From: Flavipsychrobacter sp.
Lineage (GTDB): Bacteria; Bacteroidota; Bacteroidia; Chitinophagales; Chitinophagaceae
DNA length: 30,716 nt
Assembly: GCA_021156265.1 (NCBI GenBank)
Contig: JAJNBR010000002.1
Coordinates: forward strand, 1-30,716
Direction of reading: 5' to 3'
Below are positions 8,162 through 15,802 of this stretch, piece by piece. A model generated the notes under the pieces. That model saw only the letters and a program-made list of their open reading frames with translations. It searched no databases and was not told where the DNA came from. Numbering within the stretch: position 1 is the stretch's first letter; each line of letters opens with the position of its first letter. A program made the translations under genes and the position numbers.

Positions 8162-11092
8162 TTACTTGTGCGTTACAATAAGTTTGTTGCTTTGTATTGT
8201 CTTATTATCGCCCTGTATCAGCAGCATGTACTGACCGGCTGCCAGATTCGTTGTTTCAATAGTATAGCTCTTCCTGGCACCATCCATTTCCAAACTGCTT
8301 ACTTGCTTACCCGTCAGGTCATACACCGCAATCGAACCTTTGATCGCCTGTGGCAGGCTTACAGTAACGCTTTCGTCAGCAGGATTAGGATATATGCTGG
8401 CTTTCGCCGGTGCAACATCGTTTACCGATGTAGGAACACCATCGTAAATAAAGAAATCATCGATCGCAGCCTCAATAATAGCCGGAGCCGAAGTATTGTC
8501 TGTAGCCACAAAACGCATCTGGATAGAACGCTGACCTGGTAAAATCTGATCTACAGCAAATACCCTTCTACGCCAGCTATAATCAGACTGAATCGTATTT
8601 TCAACAGGATTCCATGTTGAGCCGGACGCAACCCGTATAGCGGCTGACCAGGAGTATTTCCTGCGATTTGACTCCTGGCCGCTAGACCTGTCGTTAGAAA
8701 ACCAGCGGTAATATTCAATGATAGGACTCACGTAAGACGAAAGTTCAAAAACGGGCGTATATATAGTAGTTGCGCCGCCATCAACGTCCGCGTTCGAAAT
8801 GCTGGAACCATTGCCGGTTACCAGGCACTTACCGGTGCCCAAAGTGTGGTCGTTACCCGTTTGTGTTACAAATGTTCCAAATGCACCGCCGTTTGGATTA
8901 TAAGTTGTTCCGGTCGGGTCAGCATGTATCCATTTACCCTGGGTAGCCTTGTCGCTTGTAATGCCTAGTTGCCAGTTGTCAACATCACTATCGCCCTCAA
9001 AAGTTATCTGCAGGCGAGTAGAAACGCCCACTGCGAACTGGTATGGTATATTTGACTGATTGGCCAACGTTTGATCACGTGTAAAGTTTTCCGGATAATT
9101 TACCGTGGCGATCGGCAGCACATCGAATATGCTAAAGTAGTAATCAACCACCGCTCCTTGCGGCTGCGCAGGGATCTGGGCTGTAAAATTGAAGCCACCA
9201 TTATCTACCATCCAGAGTGAATCCCACGTTCCGGCTGAACGGTTGCGGAAATAAAGCTTCAGACCCTGGAAAAAATCGCTGTTCGTAATAGTGAGCGAAG
9301 CATTAACGGTAATCGGCGTGTTTTGCGGCTGATGAGCGATCTCCTGGTGGTTCAGCTTAGCATCTGCATACAGGTAAATACCGTGTTTTGCAAACGCCGT
9401 AACTATCGCCTCGAAGTTCGGTGTACTGTTACTAAGGTTCGCATCGTTATCGTCACTGAGGATGGCGGAGATCAAAACCTTGTGAAATACAGGACCTTCC
9501 ATACCATTGGGGCCGTCGGCAACGTCATAAAAAGCTTCAGCAAAAATTTCCGCCATGGTTTCATAGCTACCAGTATTGCGGGCTACATCCCACCAGGCAC
9601 CGGCTATAATCTCGCCATCAGCATGCACTTCAGCAACAATATTCCATGGATATACCTTATGATTTACATCGTAACGGCGGATGAATGAAGTTGGAGAACC
9701 CTTCGCACCGCGACCTAAAATCGAGTCTTTTGTAATCGTCATTCCCCAAACGTCTGCATAACCTTCATTCAATGCGCCATTTCTCATAGAGTTAACTCCC
9801 TGGTCTGCGTAAAACGTACGGTTGATACCGTGCCCATACTCATGATACACAATATCGCCGATCTCAGCATACGACGGACAGCCACCTGGAGTGGGAACAT
9901 AGAAATTAATACTGCTACCATTGTAGAATGCATTGCATGTCCCGGGCAACTCAATATTTGTAGTCAGTGATATGTCCATGTCCGTAAATCCCGGCAACAA
10001 CGCTTTCATATTCTCGTGAGCTCTGTTTGTATGGTAGTATGCATTTGCAGCGCGCCTGTTGACATCACCGCTATCACTTGGATACAGAAAAACATTACCT
10101 GTCCCCGTCAGTGATTGCGAGTATGTAGGTGTTGTACCACCAGATGGTACGACGGTCGACCAGCGGCCTTTAAGTTTGAATGTTGCATTAACCGTATTGG
10201 CAGGATCGCTTACATATCCTGTATCATCAGCATTTACAGTCGTGCTGCCCATTACAACTTCGACATTACCCATTGGCTCTAACGTAGCCGGGCTAATATA
10301 GTTGGTTTTATAAACCATGGCCTTTGCCTGTACGTCTACTATCGTTTTTACTTCGTTTGAACGATAAAGCAGTTCGCCCGTGACGGCATCAATGAAACCG
10401 TTAAGTTCTACCGGCATCCCCTCCCCTTCCATTCCTTTGGCCGTAAATTCCCATGCAGGCTGTAAGGTATATCCATTTTGAGACGGAACGGGGAACCAAA
10501 CCCAGTCCTGCGCCATCTCTACGGATGAAATTATCACCCCTTGGGCATCTTCCAATATTTTAGGCGATGCGGCAATAGCAGCGCTAGTCAATGCTGGGCT
10601 GGTATTCTTAATTGTTTTTCCAAAAGACGTATTGTTCACGCGAACCAGCCTGCCGTCTTTTGTAAAACGAAAGCTCAGCCTGGTAAATATCACTTTATGG
10701 CTATTCACATACTGCTCATAGTCTACATAATGGGCTTTGGGCGCTGCCGCATCACGCACAACTTTCCACTCATTGGCTACAACGCCGAGCTTTGATAAGC
10801 GAGCGGTCATGACCATCTGCGATTTCTCGAACGGTGATTGTCCGTTTACCTGGATCGCGTCTCCGTAGATATCGGAAAAGTTACCTGTTACTTTATCAGT
10901 GGTTAGTTTCCACCCGGGAAAGCTCTGCTGCACCTGCGTCCGTGTGCTTGCGTGCAATTCCTTATTCAATATTCCGACCTGCTCATGGCCGGCGAAAACC
11001 GATTTCTGGTACGATTGACCATGCTCGTGATGCTGCGCAATAGCAGGAGTAAACGCGGCGGCAAGGCCGGCCACTAATAAAATTTTTTTCAT
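8162..11092 (-). CDS. Secreted M36 (fungalysin)-like zinc metallopeptidase with T9SS sorting domain
   Basis: This 976-residue secreted protease starts with a signal peptide (MKKILLVAG...AIAQ). Residues about 25-250 form a propeptide-like region that resembles the FTP/PepSY part of M36 enzymes (TGELLYRSN near 240). The catalytic zinc site is HEYGH at 417-421, with the third ligand in NEGYADVWG at about Glu443, which is the gluzincin arrangement. Residues about 580-880 look like beta-sandwich domains. The last ~75 residues form a T9SS type A sorting domain (IYPNPADESV; VYDLTGKQV; LAAGQYMLLI). This means outer-membrane passage by the Por/type IX system followed by removal of the domain. Assignment to M36 rather than another gluzincin family is from motif layout only. 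It appears monocistronic. Confidence 0.87.
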   Translation of the reverse strand: MKKILLVAGLAAAFTPAIAQHHEHGQSYQKSVFAGHEQVGILNKELHASTRTQVQQSFPGWKLTTDKVTGNFSDIYGDAIQVNGQSPFEKSQMVMTARLSKLGVVANEWKVVRDAAAPKAHYVDYEQYVNSHKVIFTRLSFRFTKDGRLVRVNNTSFGKTIKNTSPALTSAAIAASPKILEDAQGVIISSVEMAQDWVWFPVPSQNGYTLQPAWEFTAKGMEGEGMPVELNGFIDAVTGELLYRSNEVKTIVDVQAKAMVYKTNYISPATLEPMGNVEVVMGSTTVNADDTGYVSDPANTVNATFKLKGRWSTVVPSGGTTPTYSQSLTGTGNVFLYPSDSGDVNRRAANAYYHTNRAHENMKALLPGFTDMDISLTTNIELPGTCNAFYNGSSINFYVPTPGGCPSYAEIGDIVYHEYGHGINRTFYADQGVNSMRNGALNEGYADVWGMTITKDSILGRGAKGSPTSFIRRYDVNHKVYPWNIVAEVHADGEIIAGAWWDVARNTGSYETMAEIFAEAFYDVADGPNGMEGPVFHKVLISAILSDDNDANLSNSTPNFEAIVTAFAKHGIYLYADAKLNHQEIAHQPQNTPITVNASLTITNSDFFQGLKLYFRNRSAGTWDSLWMVDNGGFNFTAQIPAQPQGAVVDYYFSIFDVLPIATVNYPENFTRDQTLANQSNIPYQFAVGVSTRLQITFEGDSDVDNWQLGITSDKATQGKWIHADPTGTTYNPNGGAFGTFVTQTGNDHTLGTGKCLVTGNGSSISNADVDGGATTIYTPVFELSSYVSPIIEYYRWFSNDRSSGQESNRRKYSWSAAIRVASGSTWNPVENTIQSDYSWRRRVFAVDQILPGQRSIQMRFVATDNTSAPAIIEAAIDDFFIYDGVPTSVNDVAPAKASIYPNPADESVTVSLPQAIKGSIAVYDLTGKQVSSLEMDGARKSYTIETTNLAAGQYMLLIQGDNKTIQSNKLIVTHK

Positions 11093-11286
11093 TTCTCGGG
11101 TAACAAAAATTTGTGAGTGTCCCGAAAATAAGCATAAATACAGAAATTAAAAAACGCTTAACTCTTGTAGGTACAGAAAAGGACACACCTATGACAGTGG
11201 ATGATCAGACTCAATTCCGATAAGTTATAAACCCTTACTTTCTGCGGGCAATTCAAATGATAGAAGAAAAAATTTAAAAAAAGGTT

Positions 11287-11315
11287 TTGCTGGAAAAAGA
11301 ATGTCGTTATCTTTG
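11287..11315 (+). promoter_or_regulatory. Promoter of tRNA-Lys
   Basis: A -33 TTG (11287-11289) and a -7 TATCTTTG (11308-11315) are separated by 18 bp, which agrees with the Bacteroidota housekeeping consensus. The box ends 26 nt before the tRNA. The rest of the 249-nt gap from 11093 holds the metallopeptidase leader and nothing else I can identify. Confidence 0.75.
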
Positions 11316-11341
11316 CGCTCCATTCCGGAAGGGATGTGGCC

Positions 11342-11414
11342 GATTCCGTAGCTCAGTTGGTAGAGCAATACACTTTTAATGTATGGGTCTTGGGTTCGAG
11401 TCCCAACGGGATCA
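11342..11414 (+). tRNA. tRNA-Lys (anticodon TTT)
   Basis: This 73-nt cloverleaf has acceptor stem GATTCCG/CGGGATC, D stem GCTC/GAGC, anticodon stem ATACA/TGTAT with loop CTTTTAA (anticodon TTT at 11375-11377), T stem TTGGG/CCCAA with TTCGAGT loop, and discriminator A. The 3' CCA is not encoded. The wobble U34 of this tRNA is one of the positions that MnmH, encoded at 22679-23752, can modify to 2-selenouridine. Confidence 0.98.
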
Positions 11415-11417
11415 CAG

Positions 11418-11447
11418 AAAAAAGCCTCGCAAATGCGAGGCTTTTTT
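11418..11447. terminator. Bidirectional terminator shared by tRNA-Lys and the DUF4249 operon
   Basis: An 8-bp GC-rich stem (GCCTCGCA/TGCGAGGC) has an AA loop and is flanked by six A and six T. It follows the tRNA by 3 nt and lies 17 nt beyond the stop of the convergent minus-strand cluster. Confidence 0.9.
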
Positions 11448-11464
11448 ATTTGCGTTTCTTATAC

Positions 11465-12385
11465 TCACTTTACCTCCTCATAGTCAATACTTACCACGCT
11501 AAATATCCCATAGCCATTCACGACGTTGCTATACACATTTGTTGGCTCTGCGAAGGGGTTACCCATATTCTCGGAGGCAAACTGGTAAGACTTCTGGTAG
11601 CGGAACAGCGCCTCAGGAACATGGTGTAGTTCTATGCCCGGATAAAAAAGAGTACCGTTAAAGTCTTCAACCGGCAGCAAAACATTGCTTGCAACAAACA
11701 GCCGAAGCTCTTTTGTGGTACCGTTGAAAAGCGCATCCCTGAAAAATATTCCATCCGAAGAAAGACAGGTATTCTGATCTATGCTCTCGTTGTAAATACT
11801 TTCGACACTAGGGTCATTCGTATTGACGCAGGTCGAATACACGTATTCGCCGTTCATAAAGGAATCTTGCACCGTTGGCATCAGAAGACGCAGTATATAG
11901 AAATCGCCTACGCCTGAAGGATCGTCGAAACTAATTCGGATCTCATCCTGCTGCATACCATCGATATCTACGCGGGCGTTGGGATACCGCTTGATCGATT
12001 TGATCTTTACCGCAGAAGGGACATCCGAAGTAGCCTCTGCCTGCGTAAAGCCCGGCGCGGATACCTTTATCGTGTATTTTTTGCCAGCTTCGGCTATTGC
12101 AGCGGCAGTATATATGCCATCTGCCTTGTTGTGTACCATTGCGCCAAGAGCTTTGTCACCTTCGTACAACACGACTGTGGCATCTGACACGCTCAGGTCC
12201 AGGTTGGGTTTATATTTCAGTATTGCAGCACTCTTGCCTATCTGCACTCTAAATGTATCGTCTACACTAGTGTTGCTGCTGATAACCAGCGACGGCTGGT
12301 GTTCAGGTACATCTACTTTTATTTCTTTGGTACACGAGCCAGCTACTATTGCTAATACCGGCACCAGTATTTTATATGTATTCAT
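11465..12385 (-). CDS. DUF4249-family lipoprotein (second module)
   Basis: A signal peptide with lipobox (AIVAGSC) predicts lipidation at Cys18, followed by the usual TKEIKVDVPE start. The 306-residue protein has the all-beta layout of DUF4249 lipoproteins: an N-terminal carboxypeptidase-like sandwich (VSDATVVLYEGD; YTIKVSAPGF) and a C-terminal region with conserved Tyr and Asn (SYQFASENMGNPFAEP; YGIFSVVS). DUF4249 proteins are encoded next to TBDRs in Bacteroidota and are presumed surface partners of the receptor. The start lies 11 nt after the preceding TBDR stop. It is the last gene of the sigma-controlled cluster. The ligand is unknown. Confidence 0.85.
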   Translation of the reverse strand: MNTYKILVPVLAIVAGSCTKEIKVDVPEHQPSLVISSNTSVDDTFRVQIGKSAAILKYKPNLDLSVSDATVVLYEGDKALGAMVHNKADGIYTAAAIAEAGKKYTIKVSAPGFTQAEATSDVPSAVKIKSIKRYPNARVDIDGMQQDEIRISFDDPSGVGDFYILRLLMPTVQDSFMNGEYVYSTCVNTNDPSVESIYNESIDQNTCLSSDGIFFRDALFNGTTKELRLFVASNVLLPVEDFNGTLFYPGIELHHVPEALFRYQKSYQFASENMGNPFAEPTNVYSNVVNGYGIFSVVSIDYEEVK

Positions 12386-12396
12386 TGTACTCTATT

Positions 12397-14703
12397 TTAA
12401 AATTTGAACTGGTAGCTGATAGAAGGGATTATCGGGAAGAGACTAACCTGCTTAAACACGGTTTTACCATTTGTTGTTTCGCTGAATACATAGAAAGGAT
12501 TTGCCCTGTTGTATACGTTATATGCGCTGATGATCCAGGCACGTTCCCATCCCTTACGTTGCTTCCAGAACTTAATACTCACGTCTCCCCGGTGATATGC
12601 TGGCATTCTATACCCGTTACGACTGCCGTAAATAGCCACTTCCCTGCCGTCCTGACCATGAAACATGCCAAGGGGCATCGTAATAGCATTACCGGTGCCG
12701 TATATCCATTCAGCGCTCATTTCTATGCTGTTCGATACTTTGTAGATTCCGGCGATCTTGAGGTCATGCCTGCGGTCATAGCGATAAGGGAATTCCTGTC
12801 CGTTATTTAAATTATCGAACTGCCTGGTTGTCCACGAGAGCGTATACCCCAGCATACCAGTAAACTTTCCTTTCTTTTTTTGTAAAAACAGTTCACCCCC
12901 ATAACTCTTCCCCTCACCAACCTCCACTTTATCCTCCCAGCCGGTGCTGGTATTAAAAAAACTTGCACCCTCTTTGTATTCCAATACATTTTCCATGGTC
13001 TTGTAATACCCTTCCACGCTGACCTCAATACCGGAGTTATGTGTATACGCAGCACCAACGGCACCCTGTTGTGATTTCTGGGCGGGTACCTTGTCAGTTA
13101 CAGGCACCCAAAGGTCTGTAGGTAAGCCGATAGAAGAATTAGTGAGCAAATGGATAAACTGGTTCATTTGTACATACGACGCTTTCAGGCTGAGTTCATC
13201 AGATAACAGGTACCGCAGTCCTGCGCGTGGCTGTACCGCCTGGTAAAACTGGTTTCTCACTGTGAACCCGGTCCAATGCACACCAATATTGGCCTTTAGC
13301 TTAGACGTAATCCTGATGTCGTCTTCGATATATCCATCAATCTCCCCTGCATTAATATCTTCAACACCAAATGTTGTGTCCAGTTCTTGCATATTTGACT
13401 GGAGCTTGATCTGTTGTGCCCCCGGTTTATAGGTGTGTGCTATATAACCAACGCCGGTTTTTATAAAGTGATTAGGTCCGGGAAGAAAATCAAAATCGTA
13501 CTTCACGGCTTTATCATTAATACCTGAGGTATATTTCAACAGGTAGTCTTCATTTACATTAGTAAAGGTGCTTTTGTTCTGCGCGCTTACCAGGAACTGG
13601 TACTGGCTGTAATATGTTGTAAGGTTACCGAATAGCTTGGGAGAAAATTCATGATTCCACCGTCCCACGGCGGTGATATTACCCCACTTTAACCCGGTAT
13701 TGAAACTTGAAGAGCCGAAACCGCCATTATCTTCTTTTTGCCGGGCATAGAACTTGTCGTTGCCAAAATACCCACTAACATACACATGGTCCTTCGCCGT
13801 AATTTTAAAATTGACCTTGCCATTCAGATCATAGAAATAATAACCCGACTTTAGGTTACCACGCATGAACGGCTGTGCAAGCACATCAACATAAGTGCGA
13901 CGGCCGGATATCATAAACGAAGATTTACCTTTTTGTATGGGGCCTTCCAGCATCAGCCTCGAGGCTATCAACCCGATACCCCCTTCGCCGTGTAACTTGT
14001 TTTTGTTGCCTTCCTTCATATTAATGTCGATCACCGACGATAGTCGGCCGCCATACCGCGCAGGAAAACCACCTTTGATAACCTCTACACTACGAATTGC
14101 ATCGGCATTGAACACGCTGAAGAAACCAAATAGGTGACTGGCGTTATATACCGGTACACCGTCAAGCAAGATCAGGTTTTGATCCGGGCCGCCCCCACGC
14201 ACGTAAATACCCGATGTTCCTTCATTACCCCCCTGAACACCCGGCAATAGCTGTATTGCCTTTAGTATATCAACCTCACCCATAAAAGCCGGAAGCGACT
14301 TAATGGTTTCTATCGGCAGATCTATAGAAGACATCTGGGTGCGTGTTTGGATAGCATCTTTTTGAGCTGTCACAACAACTTCTTTTAAATCCGTCGCCTG
14401 TTCCAGCTCTATATTCAGCGTAACATTCTTATCTGCCTTAATAATTGTAGTAAAGGGCTCGAAGCCTATGTAGGTAGCACGCAACTCTGTCGAAACAGCA
14501 GGTATAGTCAAAGAGTAAAAGCCATAGGTATTGGTAGTAGTTCCAATGTTTTTTTCGGTTATAAAAACCGTAGCACCAAGCAAGCGCTCGCCACTCTTTT
14601 TCTCGGAGACATAGCCACTTATGGTAATGGTCTGTGCGCCCAGGGAACATGCGCCCATTAGTAAAATAAGACTGAGGATCACCTTTGGGGTCTTCATACA
14701 CAT
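12397..14703 (-). CDS. TonB-dependent receptor without STN domain (second module)
   Basis: The signal peptide ends CSLGAQ. A carboxypeptidase-regulatory-like domain spans about 25-110 (ISGYVSEKKSGERL; NTYGFYSLTIP), the plug about 120-230 (GIYVRGGGPDQNLILLDG; FPARYGGRLSSVIDI) and the barrel runs to a terminal Phe (SYQFKF). Length is 768 residues from the ATG at 14703; a second ATG at 14697 fits the signal peptide equally well. It lacks the STN signalling domain of the upstream paralogue, so it should transport but not signal through FecR. A 61-nt gap separates it from the upstream DUF4249 gene; this gap is T-rich on the coding strand and carries an ATAGGGG motif. It is paired with the downstream DUF4249 gene. 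Confidence 0.92.
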   Translation of the reverse strand: MCMKTPKVILSLILLMGACSLGAQTITISGYVSEKKSGERLLGATVFITEKNIGTTTNTYGFYSLTIPAVSTELRATYIGFEPFTTIIKADKNVTLNIELEQATDLKEVVVTAQKDAIQTRTQMSSIDLPIETIKSLPAFMGEVDILKAIQLLPGVQGGNEGTSGIYVRGGGPDQNLILLDGVPVYNASHLFGFFSVFNADAIRSVEVIKGGFPARYGGRLSSVIDINMKEGNKNKLHGEGGIGLIASRLMLEGPIQKGKSSFMISGRRTYVDVLAQPFMRGNLKSGYYFYDLNGKVNFKITAKDHVYVSGYFGNDKFYARQKEDNGGFGSSSFNTGLKWGNITAVGRWNHEFSPKLFGNLTTYYSQYQFLVSAQNKSTFTNVNEDYLLKYTSGINDKAVKYDFDFLPGPNHFIKTGVGYIAHTYKPGAQQIKLQSNMQELDTTFGVEDINAGEIDGYIEDDIRITSKLKANIGVHWTGFTVRNQFYQAVQPRAGLRYLLSDELSLKASYVQMNQFIHLLTNSSIGLPTDLWVPVTDKVPAQKSQQGAVGAAYTHNSGIEVSVEGYYKTMENVLEYKEGASFFNTSTGWEDKVEVGEGKSYGGELFLQKKKGKFTGMLGYTLSWTTRQFDNLNNGQEFPYRYDRRHDLKIAGIYKVSNSIEMSAEWIYGTGNAITMPLGMFHGQDGREVAIYGSRNGYRMPAYHRGDVSIKFWKQRKGWERAWIISAYNVYNRANPFYVFSETTNGKTVFKQVSLFPIIPSISYQFKF

Positions 14704-14764
14704 CTGCTGTTTTTATTAAAACGAAAAAAAACGGCAAAACCCCTATATCCGAGGACTGTTTTTT

Positions 14765-15802
14765 TTAAAACTCCCAGCTGTCCAGCACGAATATGAACTG
14801 CTGTTTGTAAACGCCCCCAACAATACCCATTCCATTTTTAACTGGACTTTTAAAGCTAACTGGGCCGCCAGCTGAAGAGTAATCCATACCCGGACTGTAG
14901 AGCTCATATGCTCTGAGGTAGTCGAAATAGTCTTTTGAAACGGACTTGACCTGTAGCAATATCCGTCCCCGTTCGGCACTACTATCCGGAAAATACCGGC
15001 TCTTGCTCAGGTAAACACGCGTATTGTACGCCGAACCTTCAAACTTCTGATCCGTGAGCAGCACCCGCCTGAATTGGTTAAAAGAACTGTTGTTTTTTAA
15101 ATTTTCCGAATTTGCATCGCTTGTATATAAACTCTGCCGCAAATAAGTACTACCAAAACTTGTATCAAATTGCTTTTGAAGCGTTACCCCGGCCGCTTTA
15201 AGGCTATCATACAAAAAGCGATTTTCAGAAATAATAAGCCATTGGCTATTGTGCAAAAAGCTGCCGGCTATGATCATTGGTTGTTTAACAGCTTCGACAA
15301 CATAGTAATGCGCTCCCGGCTGGTCGTTTATCAGCAGGTCCACAGCCAGTGTAGTGTCGCTTGCGTAAATAGCATTGGTTGACGACGCAACCGATGCCGT
15401 AAACGGGTCCGGCACAGCGACGTCTATGGTAGCAGTACCCAGTTCAGAATGCGCTGCGGTTACATGATAAACCTTCCCCTCTTTTACCGGGCTATTCGCG
15501 TAAAAAGGAATTGTATATAGATAAGGGGAAAGTGAATCTTCTTTGCCCGTTAGTGACATATAAAAACCGGCATCGTCGCTAATACTAACAGACAAGCCTG
15601 CCAACAGCTCAAACGTCATGTTTGAATTCGATGCCACTGGTACGCTCTGCCCAGCCCGGAAATATATTGGCTCATTTGCGACGAGCTCGCCGAGAAGCGC
15701 AATTTTCCGATCACGTTCAACCTCAGGTAAATCCAGCTTTTTGCTGCACGCAGCAAGCATGGTAAGCAACAGACAACCTATGGATATACTGCACCTGCTC
15801 AA
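14765..15802 (-). CDS. DUF4249-family lipoprotein (first module)
   Basis: The lipobox TMLAAC places the lipidated Cys at residue 19, followed by SKKLDLPEVERD. The 345-residue body has the DUF4249 layout (YTIPFYANSPVKEGKVYHV; ELYSPGMDYSSAGGPVSFKSPVKNGMGIVGGVY). The most probable start is TTG at 15802, which overlaps the TGA stop of the upstream TBDR. No ATG lies in frame before residue 15, where a signal peptide would be destroyed, and a TAG stop lies two codons upstream. This points to translational coupling with the receptor. It is distantly similar in layout to the second DUF4249 protein, but the sequences diverge. Confidence 0.85.
   Translation of the reverse strand: MSRCSISIGCLLLTMLAACSKKLDLPEVERDRKIALLGELVANEPIYFRAGQSVPVASNSNMTFELLAGLSVSISDDAGFYMSLTGKEDSLSPYLYTIPFYANSPVKEGKVYHVTAAHSELGTATIDVAVPDPFTASVASSTNAIYASDTTLAVDLLINDQPGAHYYVVEAVKQPMIIAGSFLHNSQWLIISENRFLYDSLKAAGVTLQKQFDTSFGSTYLRQSLYTSDANSENLKNNSSFNQFRRVLLTDQKFEGSAYNTRVYLSKSRYFPDSSAERGRILLQVKSVSKDYFDYLRAYELYSPGMDYSSAGGPVSFKSPVKNGMGIVGGVYKQQFIFVLDSWEF

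Noticed and set aside
11342..11414. Integrative element attached at tRNA-Lys
   Set aside because: No integrase gene nearby and no second copy of the tRNA 3' end in the window.
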